From NCBI RefSeq assembly GCF_040760075.1, contig NZ_CP142884.1, positions 682,001 to 746,000 of the forward strand: DNA of 64,000 nt, written 5' to 3'. Positions 17,960-26,602 of this stretch are shown here, piece after piece. The notes under the pieces are model-generated. The model worked only from the letters and a program-made list of their open reading frames with translations, ran no database searches and was not told the DNA's origin. Positions within the stretch are counted from its first letter, which is position 1. Every line of letters starts with the position of its first letter. The DNA comes from Sphingobacterium sp. R2. GTDB taxonomy: Bacteria > Bacteroidota > Bacteroidia > Sphingobacteriales > Sphingobacteriaceae. The position numbers and the translations under genes are program-made.

Positions 17960-20571
17960 GACTTTAATAGGATAGCTTTTTTTAAGGCCTGCTGGAACCC
18001 AGCATTTTTATAAATATCAAACTGATGTTCCACAACTTGACCATTAATGGCAATATCAAAAACACGATCGCCTTTTCCCAATGAAAACTTCCCGTACCAG
18101 GGTTCGGCAAAATACAGTTCGACGAAATAATCTCCATTCGGTAAGTCAAATTGATACCCCAAGTTATCAAGCCCGTAGCGGAATGTCTGAAAAAGAGGCC
18201 AGTCCTTTGTTCCTTTGATAGGATCAAAAATTGTTCGTTGACTGGCAAAATTCGTGCTCATCCCATCGAAATTGTCCGCCCAAGACCTACTTCCCCAGGC
18301 GAGCATGGGCCTATAAGGCTGGTCAGCCTGCCAGTATCCCCCATATTCATCGATATAAGTATCTCCGCCACAATTCACGCGATAGATATAATGATATCCC
18401 TGATCTGGTTTTAAAATCTTGGATTGCTGCTGCAAGGCAGCAAAATGTGGACTTTCAGGAAAGTTTTGTAATATAATGGTATCACGGGAAACCACTTTTC
18501 CAGCATTTCGTCCTTCAGCATAAAGTACATTGTAATTTACCTTGACGCCATCAAATTCAATATGCTGTCCAAACCCTGGATGTTGCTTTTTTCCAAGCGA
18601 TAACGAACCGAGATCGTTGAAAAGTTCTACTTCATCACAATTCGAAAAAATACGAATATTATCTTTTATCCCAGGGGTCAACCAACGATTCGGCCAAGAA
18701 TGCATGGCGATGTACACCATAGGCTGCTCTTTCTTACCATAATGCGATAAATACATATAATAAGCATCTGTGGGTTCCCCCCAGGGTGTCAACAACCCTT
18801 TATAATTAACCGGTCCAATCCGATCAATCTCACGATTTCCCTCTCCCCCCTGGATACGGCCAGGATTATCATGTGAGTTCCAAAGCCATAGATAATGGCC
18901 TACAGCGCTATCTTTCACCGACTCTGCCAAACGTACCTTGGTCTGTAAAATATCAGCAAAACGTTCTTCATTGTAATTATTTTCGTTGGGTAGATAGGGA
19001 GGTTCGGCATGCATACCCAGACTGCGCCAAGCACCATATTCACCCACGAGCTGTTGCTTTTTTAGATCGTCGCCATAGGTTTTTTGATCTCCCCCATAAG
19101 TACCCGTCCAATTTTGCGGTACGTCCCAATCAGTCCCACTACCGCCATTACATGTGGTTACTAAACGTTGTATAGATGCTGTTGGATCTAATTTGCGAAT
19201 CAACGCAGTACATTCACGTGCAAAATCTTCCGGTAGTGTGCTCTCATTTTCAAGGCCCCACAAAATTACTGAAGGGCTATTTCTACGTTCTCGCACCCAT
19301 TCTGTTAACAATTTTTTGAAATTTTCTCGAAATGCCGGTGTGTCAAACCAGATATGGGCGGCAAGCTGTGTCCACAATAAAATACCATGACGATCCCATG
19401 CGTGTTGATAGCGCAGGTTATGGGGTTGATGTGCATCACGAAATGAATTGAATCCGAGCGTTCTAATTTGTCTAATCCGGGCATCAATCTCCTCTTTATC
19501 AAAGGCATGTGATTGCCCCAATTTATGTTCATACTCCGCAATGCCATTAATAAATATAGGCTTTCCATTAACCAAGAGACGTGGGTCGCCAGAGGGCTTT
19601 AAACCTTTTGACCAGCGAACAGACCGAATTCCGTAAGGTGTTTCTATTTCGTCGACGATCTTCCGACCTATCTTGATCTGCATTTTTATGCGATATAGGT
19701 AGGGTGAATCCACAGACCATAATTGTGGATTGGCCAAAACCAGATCTTTCAGCCGAATTTCCTTTGTTGTGTTTACTTTTATCTGATCTTTCGATGTAGA
19801 TTGAAGAATTGATATCCCTTTTTGATCCAACACTTCGGTTACAATCTCCACATCTTTATTTCTCTGACTTTTATTACTCACTTCTACAACTTGATGTACG
19901 ATCGCTTTTCGATGATCGGCAGTCTCATCGTTCCAGTAATGCTCGCCAAAAGGCGTAATAGAGACTTCATTTTTAATTAACAAACTCACAGGTCGAAAAA
20001 CTCCCATAGGCTGTGATCCTTCTGAAAATCCACGCTCAGTAGAACATCCGCCATCCACCCAAGGAAGATCCATGATATGAGCTGGATGGTCTGCCCGAAC
20101 AGCTAGCAAATTAGGACTCCCGTCCAACTTAATCGCATCAGTAACATCCAATGTAAATGTGGTTCTTCCACCCGCGTGATATCCTACCCGAACACCATTT
20201 AACCAAACTGTAGCATAGGAACCTACTCCCTCGAAGAATAAATAGAACCTATTCTTTTTTCTTTGCTGTTTGAGCGAGAAATTTTTCCGATACCAGGAGT
20301 AACCATGTAAATTGCCATGTAACAATCTACGATAACCTTCGTAGCTATCCCAATTATGAGGAACATCGACTTTCCGCCAGTTATCGTCTGTCTTAAAAGA
20401 AGCTTGGTGAAATCCATTATATCTCGCGGAATCTTTTTGATCCATTATCGTCATCCAGTCAGCATCCAATGTTACTTTTTTACGAACGTTCTGACCAAAA
20501 GAAAATAGCCCAAACACTGAGATACATATACAGCAAAAGAGTCTTCTTATCAACATCAACCTGTTCTTCAT
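17956..20571 (-). CDS. GH2-family secreted glycosidase (galactosidase/glucuronidase type), frame ends inside malectin domain
   Basis: 871 residues; signal peptide ending near FSFGQ (residue 27). N-terminal sugar-binding sandwich (about 30-200, with WYRKNFSL and VWLNGVRVGYH), middle immunoglobulin-like domain (about 220-320), TIM barrel (about 325-650) with acid/base Glu443 in LENES and candidate nucleophile Glu511 in VGEYGAWRS. From about 730 a malectin domain begins (YRVNCGGDTYIDEYGGYW) but stops before its last strands. A -1 shift at the A7 run restores it and gives about 1166 residues. The ATG overlaps the GH95 stop by one base (TAATG). Substrate among beta-galactosides, glucuronides or galacturonides is not decidable. 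Confidence 0.85.
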   Translation of the reverse strand: MKNRLMLIRRLFCCICISVFGLFSFGQNVRKKVTLDADWMTIMDQKDSARYNGFHQASFKTDDNWRKVDVPHNWDSYEGYRRLLHGNLHGYSWYRKNFSLKQQRKKNRFYLFFEGVGSYATVWLNGVRVGYHAGGRTTFTLDVTDAIKLDGSPNLLAVRADHPAHIMDLPWVDGGCSTERGFSEGSQPMGVFRPVSLLIKNEVSITPFGEHYWNDETADHRKAIVHQVVEVSNKSQRNKDVEIVTEVLDQKGISILQSTSKDQIKVNTTKEIRLKDLVLANPQLWSVDSPYLYRIKMQIKIGRKIVDEIETPYGIRSVRWSKGLKPSGDPRLLVNGKPIFINGIAEYEHKLGQSHAFDKEEIDARIRQIRTLGFNSFRDAHQPHNLRYQHAWDRHGILLWTQLAAHIWFDTPAFRENFKKLLTEWVRERRNSPSVILWGLENESTLPEDFARECTALIRKLDPTASIQRLVTTCNGGSGTDWDVPQNWTGTYGGDQKTYGDDLKKQQLVGEYGAWRSLGMHAEPPYLPNENNYNEERFADILQTKVRLAESVKDSAVGHYLWLWNSHDNPGRIQGGEGNREIDRIGPVNYKGLLTPWGEPTDAYYMYLSHYGKKEQPMVYIAMHSWPNRWLTPGIKDNIRIFSNCDEVELFNDLGSLSLGKKQHPGFGQHIEFDGVKVNYNVLYAEGRNAGKVVSRDTIILQNFPESPHFAALQQQSKILKPDQGYHYIYRVNCGGDTYIDEYGGYWQADQPYRPMLAWGSRSWADNFDGMSTNFASQRTIFDPIKGTKDWPLFQTFRYGLDNLGYQFDLPNGDYFVELYFAEPWYGKFSLGKGDRVFDIAINGQVVEHQFDIYKNAGFQQALKKAILLKS
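17977..17983 (-). other. A7 slippery run at the GH2 frame junction
   Basis: On the minus strand the GH2 frame reads GCC TTA AAA AAA GCT and ends eight codons after the TTA-AAA-AAA, at a TGA. The heptamer A AAA AAA fits the X XXY YYZ pattern for -1 slippage. After a -1 shift the next codons are AGC TAT CCT ATT AAA GTC ATG, which join the frame of the downstream CDS and restore an intact malectin domain. The same result follows from an eighth A in the DNA or RNA. Sequencing error in a homopolymer is the main alternative. Confidence 0.6.
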
Positions 20572-23369
20572 TAGTTCTTTAAAATCAATTCCCTACCAAA
20601 AGCATAAGATTTGCCTTTCTTTGTTTGAATCTTTACTTCATGGTTCTGATAACGCAAATGGAGGTCTTCTCCTGAAAGCGATTCAACGGTAACCCCTAAC
20701 AACTGACTGTCTTTCCACTCCATATTGATCTGAAATGCCCCTCGCGCTTTAATTCCTTGGACTTTTCCTGTTCCGATTTCCGACGGTAATGCCGGTAATA
20801 GCTCAATTCCATCCGTGTGGCTCTGAAGCAACATCTCCACAATTCCCGATGCCCCACCGAAATTCCCATCGATTTGAAACGGTGGATGGGCATCAAATAG
20901 GTTTGGATAAGAACCACCTCCATTATCCGCCGGCCGCAATAGCATTTTTACCATGTGATAAGCATGCTGAGCGTCTTTTAATCTCGCCCAAAAATTAATT
21001 TTCCATGCTAAGCTCCAACCTGTCCCTTCATCTCCCCGTAACACCAACGAGCGCTTTGCAGCTTCAACCAGCTGTGGTGTACCCATCAGATTGATTTCAT
21101 TTCCTGGGAATAAACCCCACAAATGGGATACATGTCGATGTTTATTCTGCGGATCGTCCATATCTACCAACCACTCCTGCAGTTGTCCATATTGCCCGAT
21201 TTGGTTAGGTGCAATCTGATTCTGCATGTCGCTAATCGAATCCCGTAAAAGATTATCGCTATCCAGTATCTTGGAGCTTTGGTTGAAAATATCAAATAAG
21301 GAGCGAATAATCTGATGATCCATAGTAGGCCCCTTGACCAACCCTCCATTCTCGGGTGAGTTTGAAGGCGAGCTGACCAACCATCCCGTTACTTTGTCCT
21401 TGACAAGAAAATCCTTAAAAAATAAGGTAGCATCCTTAATAATTGGATAATATTCTTTTAAAAAGTGTAAATCTTGTGTGTAAAGATAATGTTCCCAAAG
21501 ATGTCGCACCAACCAAGCTCCACCTGTGGGCCATATACCATGGTTGGAATTATTAATGGGAGCTGTACCCCGCCATATGTCTGTATTATGATGTAAAACC
21601 CACCCCCGAGCGGCGTAATATTCTTTGGCCGTTTCTGCACCCGCTACGTGAAGGTCTCGAATCATCTGAAATAAGGGTTGCTGCAGCTCAGAAAGACTCA
21701 ATGCTTCCGTCGGCCAGTAGTTCATCTCCAGATTGATGTTGGTTGTATATTTGCTCCCCCATGATGGCTCTAAGGATGAATTCCAAATGCCCTGAAGATT
21801 CATAGGTTGGCTACCTGGTCGAGAAGCAGCAATTTGAAGATAGCGGGCGTATTGCACATAAAGCGCGAGCAGTCCAGGATCATCCAGCATTACCGCCCTT
21901 TTTAATCTTCTAGCTGTTGGAATAGTATCGAGCTGGCTACTATCGCCAAGTTCTATTGCAAAACGATAGTACAAATTCTGGTAATCTTTTTGATGAATTT
22001 GATACAATTTATCAAAGTCCGACTTCCATAAATTTTTGGATCTATCTAATGCACTAGCAGCATACTGGTCGTTCAGTTCTCGATAAGATCTAAAATTGGT
22101 TGATGCAGTTAGATAAATCTGGACCTCATCGGCCTGTTTTACAACAAGATAATTACCCTCATAAAATACCCGACCACCTTTCAATTTGAGCTTGACAAAG
22201 GCTGTCCCTCGCATCGAACCATTTTTGACCCATACTTCCATGCCGATGGATGAGTCCATCATGTGATCAAGTTTGGCACGCTGGTGTTTGGTCTTTAGAG
22301 CAAGTCTAAAACTAACTTTTTTCTTCTGATCAGCCTGCAGTCGTACACCGATAAAATTGTTAGGCTGGCTCGCAAAATAGGTTCTTGTGTATTGTACTCC
22401 CTTGAAAACATAATTAACCCGGACTTCTCCTTTATTCAAATCAAGCACGCGATTATAGCGTTCGGCCCGTTTGTGATCGAATTTTAAATTTAATGAACCA
22501 AAAGGCTGATAGGATGCCTGATAACTGCCTATTTTGGGACTGTTTGAATCTTGAATAAAGTATTTCCACGCTCCATTTAGGGAGATTAGTTTTCCGGTGG
22601 AACTTTTTAATCCTATTGACTGATTTGTATCCTTATATCCAGCTACACCTCCTTTTCCTTCTAAATTGATTACCTGAATTGCAATACTATTCCTCCCTTC
22701 TTTCAGTAGCTCTTTAGGTATTTGATACAATCTTCTGGTATCATCTCCCACCGACTGACCCACGAGCTTACCATTAATATAGGTGTAATCGTTAGTTCGG
22801 ATTTTATTTAAATCCAACGACCAGAGCTCTGACAGCTGATTTTTCGAAAGGTGAAATTCATAACGAAACCAAACGGCACCATCCAAACCCTCCAGCCCCT
22901 GATTCTCCCAACCTTCATAATGCGGCACCGCTATACTTGGCCATTTACTATCATCAAAAACGAACGCAAAAGGCCCATGCTTTTGCTCGCGAATGCGTCC
23001 AATCTCTTTTAACCAAGCACTAGGATCTTCCGATTCACTTTTGAGTCCCATAAATTCTCGCATCGCCAAGGCCTCTGCTTCTTGCTGTCGCCCCCGATCA
23101 AGCAACTCCCGTATGTTTTGAAGATACTTTGATGCGCCTTTTTTATTATAATTTCGTGGCCCATCCGTCCATAATGTCTCCTCATTAAACTGCAATTCTT
23201 CCTCCTCGACTCCCCCATAAACCATGGCTCCGAGTCGACCATTGCCAATAGGTAAAGCCTCCTCCCATTGTTTGGCAGGATGATCAAACCACACACGTGT
23301 TTGTGCAAAAGCGAAGCCCAAGGGCCATATCGAAAAAAAAGACAATAAAATATACAGATACAAACGCAT
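20571..23369 (-). CDS. GH95-family alpha-L-fucosidase/galactosidase-type enzyme with inserted jelly-roll domain
   Basis: 932 residues; signal peptide ending near FAFAQ. GH95 hallmarks: WEEALPIGNGRLGAMVYGG (35-53), FNEETLWTDGPRNYN, QPMNLQGIWNSSLEPSWGSK (521-540), NINLEMNYWPTEA (544-556) and FQIDGNFGGASGIVEMLLQS. GH95 acts by inversion on alpha-L-fucosides or alpha-L-galactosides; the RG-II member is an alpha-L-galactosidase. The N-terminal domain is interrupted at about 113-285 by a galactose-binding-like sandwich (GAVWFRYEFHL, YTYINGKLVGQSV, RNSIAIQVINLEGKGG), of the type seen in SASA esterases and GH2. Start and stop overlap both neighbours by one base. Confidence 0.85.
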   Translation of the reverse strand: MRLYLYILLSFFSIWPLGFAFAQTRVWFDHPAKQWEEALPIGNGRLGAMVYGGVEEEELQFNEETLWTDGPRNYNKKGASKYLQNIRELLDRGRQQEAEALAMREFMGLKSESEDPSAWLKEIGRIREQKHGPFAFVFDDSKWPSIAVPHYEGWENQGLEGLDGAVWFRYEFHLSKNQLSELWSLDLNKIRTNDYTYINGKLVGQSVGDDTRRLYQIPKELLKEGRNSIAIQVINLEGKGGVAGYKDTNQSIGLKSSTGKLISLNGAWKYFIQDSNSPKIGSYQASYQPFGSLNLKFDHKRAERYNRVLDLNKGEVRVNYVFKGVQYTRTYFASQPNNFIGVRLQADQKKKVSFRLALKTKHQRAKLDHMMDSSIGMEVWVKNGSMRGTAFVKLKLKGGRVFYEGNYLVVKQADEVQIYLTASTNFRSYRELNDQYAASALDRSKNLWKSDFDKLYQIHQKDYQNLYYRFAIELGDSSQLDTIPTARRLKRAVMLDDPGLLALYVQYARYLQIAASRPGSQPMNLQGIWNSSLEPSWGSKYTTNINLEMNYWPTEALSLSELQQPLFQMIRDLHVAGAETAKEYYAARGWVLHHNTDIWRGTAPINNSNHGIWPTGGAWLVRHLWEHYLYTQDLHFLKEYYPIIKDATLFFKDFLVKDKVTGWLVSSPSNSPENGGLVKGPTMDHQIIRSLFDIFNQSSKILDSDNLLRDSISDMQNQIAPNQIGQYGQLQEWLVDMDDPQNKHRHVSHLWGLFPGNEINLMGTPQLVEAAKRSLVLRGDEGTGWSLAWKINFWARLKDAQHAYHMVKMLLRPADNGGGSYPNLFDAHPPFQIDGNFGGASGIVEMLLQSHTDGIELLPALPSEIGTGKVQGIKARGAFQINMEWKDSQLLGVTVESLSGEDLHLRYQNHEVKIQTKKGKSYAFGRELILKN

Positions 23370-24955
23370 TATTTAGCTTCCAAAGGGTTTACATTTGACG
23401 TTAACTGACCGTTTCTATAATTACCACGGAGTATTTGTTTTACACGAGCTAGATTATTACCGTGAACATAGATAGCTTCATTCGCTGATCCGACTAAATC
23501 CAAAAAGAGTGCTGTACCTAACAATGGAAAGCAACTCTGCACATTCACTGATTTACAATCTTCAAGCTCGATAAGCGATCTTTCAGCCACCGGTGTGGTG
23601 TTTTTTATATTCAATAGATTCAGTTCTTTACCGTTGTTGACGGATAATAGCGCACCCTGTGTGATCGCGACGTTTACATTACTCAATGTCAATCCATTCA
23701 CATTGAGCGCTGAAAAACCTGTGGTTCCCTGCATGTTAATATCCGAAAACACGACATTTTCAATTGGCATTTCTGCTAAGCCTCGCATATAACCAATGCG
23801 ATTTGTTGTACCAGATAAATTGTTGATAAAGATGTTCCTGAATTTAGGCGTACGCTCACTAACAGGCCCCGGTTCACTTTTAGCATATTCCATATCGAGT
23901 ACAATAGCCTGATCTCGAATATCACGCATGACAATATTGGAGACTTGAATATTTTCTACAATCCCACCTCTACCTCTTGCGGTTTTTAAACGTATACCAC
24001 GATCTGTTCCGTCGAAAATACAATTGGAAATAACAATATTTTTCACACCACCTGACATTTCACTCCCAATAACTACCCCACCATGTCCGCGAAGCATCGT
24101 ACAGTTTGTAATGGTGTAATTCTCTGCAGGGATATTGATTTTCCTTCCCGAACGATCCTTTCCAGATTTTATGGTAATGCAATCATCTCCTACACTAATG
24201 TGGCAATTGGCGATGCGAACATTGGAGCAAGATTCTGGATTGATACCATCTGTATTAGGCGAAGGAGGGTTATCTATTGTAACACCCTCTACGGTAACGT
24301 TATCACAATATTGTGGATTAATTGTCCAAAACGGCGAATTTTGAATTTTAATATCTCTGATCTGTACATTTTTACAGTTTAAGAACTGTATAAAAGGCGG
24401 GCGTAAAAATCCTCTCTCAATCCATCCTGGAAGGTCCGGAGCCAAAACATCTTTATTGAGGCGTTTAAACTCTTTTTGCCATTTGCTATCTTCTGTCTGC
24501 TTCTTAACTTCAACCTCCGAATAGCCCCACCATTTTTTACCATGTCCGTCAATGAGCCCACGTCCTTGGATACTGATATTCTCTAGATTATTACCGTAAA
24601 ATAATGGCGAAAAGTTTGTAACAACAGTTCCTTCCCAACGAGATTCAACCATAGGTAAATACTCATCAAAATTATCGCTAAAATGTAACTCCGCTCCAGC
24701 ATCGATATAAATCGTAATATTACTTTTAAGATGAATGGGCCCGGTAACGTATTTTCCAGCTGGAAAATAAATCGTCCCCCCGCCTCTATTGGACGCTGCT
24801 GTAATAGCTTTTTTGATAGCCAATGTATTACTTCCGGTGCTGTCCTTCCGACCACCAAAATCCATGACGTTAAGCCAAGTTTGTGCCTGCAAACCCAACA
24901 TGAATAAACAGAGTAATACAGTTATTATTCCATGACGATAGCTCTTTCTGATCAT
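23369..24955 (-). CDS. GH28 polygalacturonase-family enzyme, secreted
   Basis: 528 residues; signal peptide ending near GLQAQ. Right-handed beta-helix with all four GH28 motifs: NTDGIN (234-239), GDDC (256-259), GHGG (290-293) and RGIRLK (319-324), so the inverting active site is intact. It hydrolyses alpha-galacturonide linkages in homogalacturonan, rhamnogalacturonan or side-chain junctions; the exact bond cannot be read from sequence. An N-terminal extension around 145-180 (QTEDSKWQKEFKRLNKD) makes it longer than simple polygalacturonases. It lies between the (alpha/alpha)6 protein and GH95 with no gap. Confidence 0.9.
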   Translation of the reverse strand: MIRKSYRHGIITVLLCLFMLGLQAQTWLNVMDFGGRKDSTGSNTLAIKKAITAASNRGGGTIYFPAGKYVTGPIHLKSNITIYIDAGAELHFSDNFDEYLPMVESRWEGTVVTNFSPLFYGNNLENISIQGRGLIDGHGKKWWGYSEVEVKKQTEDSKWQKEFKRLNKDVLAPDLPGWIERGFLRPPFIQFLNCKNVQIRDIKIQNSPFWTINPQYCDNVTVEGVTIDNPPSPNTDGINPESCSNVRIANCHISVGDDCITIKSGKDRSGRKINIPAENYTITNCTMLRGHGGVVIGSEMSGGVKNIVISNCIFDGTDRGIRLKTARGRGGIVENIQVSNIVMRDIRDQAIVLDMEYAKSEPGPVSERTPKFRNIFINNLSGTTNRIGYMRGLAEMPIENVVFSDINMQGTTGFSALNVNGLTLSNVNVAITQGALLSVNNGKELNLLNIKNTTPVAERSLIELEDCKSVNVQSCFPLLGTALFLDLVGSANEAIYVHGNNLARVKQILRGNYRNGQLTSNVNPLEAK

Positions 24956-24956
24956 A

Positions 24957-26495
24957 TTACTTTAAGTTAATCTTACAATTTTTTAAATCCTTTTGTTGCA
25001 TTGACTTTACACCGTCCACATAGATGGTCAGTCCCTTGCCTTTATGATATTTCTCGCCAGTGACATCCCAGTAAATAGCAATGTTCTTATTGTGATACGT
25101 TAACTGGGTGAGTGAAAAGTAGTCCCATTGATCTTTCGAAATCAACGGTTTTATCTCAAGAATGGGATTAGTCTGTGGTTTTATTCCAATTAGATCCTGA
25201 ATAATGACATCCGCAAATGTAGAATGATTATAAAACTTACTTCTCGGATGATCTCCCTTCAACCATTCGCCAGTTTTCTCATCTTGATATTCACCGATGT
25301 AGGGTTTACCATTCATCACATGGGATTTGGCATATTTATGGATCTGCTCGTATAAATCGTTTGCATCAACTGCTTTATTCCTTTTATAATCGCTTAAATA
25401 ATTAGCCATCCCCCTGATGGTCTGTGAACTTGTAAAAGGCCAAATTGCACCATCCCATTCACAGCTATGTCCAGTTCCACGGGTTCGAAATGTCGGTTCA
25501 CGCCGCTCAGCCGTAGTTGTTCCCCAAGGTGCATTAAATCCTGCGGTATCAGGTAGCTGCAGCCAAGCTTTTCCATAAGCTGTTCTATCCGGAGGTAAAT
25601 GGAAATACCATGGGATAAAACCAATTGCTTCCCGCGTGGGGTGTAGCCCCCCTTTTTCCATCTTTGTTTTAAAAAACTGATCTTCGTTGTCCCACAGGGA
25701 ATCCAATACCAATTGGCGTAAAGTCTGTGCATAGGACTTGTATTTTCTCTCTAATTTTGGATTAGACACCAATTTGGCAATTTTCGCAATCGCTACAGCG
25801 TTTCCATACATATAGCTATTGATTGACGGACGCATATTGTGAACCTTACGTCCACCCGACACCGACTCTTCCATACCATCTTGAACGTCAAATTGCCAAA
25901 AGAGCCCATTTTTAGTCTTTCTTTCTTTTTCCCACTTTTCAAAATCCAAATCCAAATCCAATAGACGGTCTTGTAGATATTGATTATCAGGATTAACTTT
26001 ACAATAAGCTAATAAGGCATCAGGTAGCCACGAGCTGAATTGATGAAATCTTGGCTTCGATTGATTCTTGTCTGCATGATAAAGCCAAAAGTCGACGTAT
26101 TCTTTTAGAAATGCATTGTCACGAATCCACCTTCCTTCATACAAATGGTGTCCGAGCGCACAACTGATTGAATTGTATTTTCCAGCATGCTTTACTGGCT
26201 CAATAAATTCGGTCACCAAGGTGCCTTCCGGACTAGATTTGATATGTTTTCGGTAAGACCACCATCGAAAATAATAAGTTTGCTCGATGTCCTTATCCGG
26301 ACATTCAAATAAAGGAATATTAGCCATCATCCAGTCATAGGCATCCTTATTCGAAATATTATTGATTACTGCTTCGTTATCATTTTTGTTAAACTCTTGA
26401 ACATAGCTATGAACTTTATCTTCTAATTTTTGCTGTGCCTTTACATACGATAGCGCAAAGAAAAGAAGCGCAAGAATAGATTTTATAATTTTCAT
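24957..26495 (-). CDS. Secreted (alpha/alpha)6-barrel glycosidase-like protein (MGH1/GH63-like)
   Basis: 512 residues; signal peptide ending near SYVKAQ (residue 21). The sequence has the helical pattern and motifs of six-hairpin glycosidases: CALGHHLYEGRWIRDNAFL, MRPSINSYMYGNAVAIAKIA, GTGHSCEWDGAIWPFTSSQT and YNHSTFADVIIQDLIG. Acidic residues in RWIRD and EWDG are candidate catalytic groups, by analogy with GH63 and mannosylglycerate hydrolases. I do not recognise a characterised subfamily. Its place after the GH138-like gene (107-bp gap) and just before GH28 (1-base gap) implies action on a pectic oligosaccharide, which is an inference from context only. Confidence 0.55.
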   Translation of the reverse strand: MKIIKSILALLFFALSYVKAQQKLEDKVHSYVQEFNKNDNEAVINNISNKDAYDWMMANIPLFECPDKDIEQTYYFRWWSYRKHIKSSPEGTLVTEFIEPVKHAGKYNSISCALGHHLYEGRWIRDNAFLKEYVDFWLYHADKNQSKPRFHQFSSWLPDALLAYCKVNPDNQYLQDRLLDLDLDFEKWEKERKTKNGLFWQFDVQDGMEESVSGGRKVHNMRPSINSYMYGNAVAIAKIAKLVSNPKLERKYKSYAQTLRQLVLDSLWDNEDQFFKTKMEKGGLHPTREAIGFIPWYFHLPPDRTAYGKAWLQLPDTAGFNAPWGTTTAERREPTFRTRGTGHSCEWDGAIWPFTSSQTIRGMANYLSDYKRNKAVDANDLYEQIHKYAKSHVMNGKPYIGEYQDEKTGEWLKGDHPRSKFYNHSTFADVIIQDLIGIKPQTNPILEIKPLISKDQWDYFSLTQLTYHNKNIAIYWDVTGEKYHKGKGLTIYVDGVKSMQQKDLKNCKINLK

Positions 26496-26602
26496 TCCTT
26501 ATTTAATATCAAAAAAGTTGAAGTAGATGTATGGTATTCTCGTAAAATACCCACTTCGTTTAAGTTATTTATCCTGTACTATCCTGAAGGACATGGTTGT
26601 AT

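Noticed and set aside
24083..24382. Antisense open frame of 99 codons opposite the GH28 gene
   Set aside because: It mirrors a conserved coding frame, shows no known motif and has no promoter; typical shadow frame.
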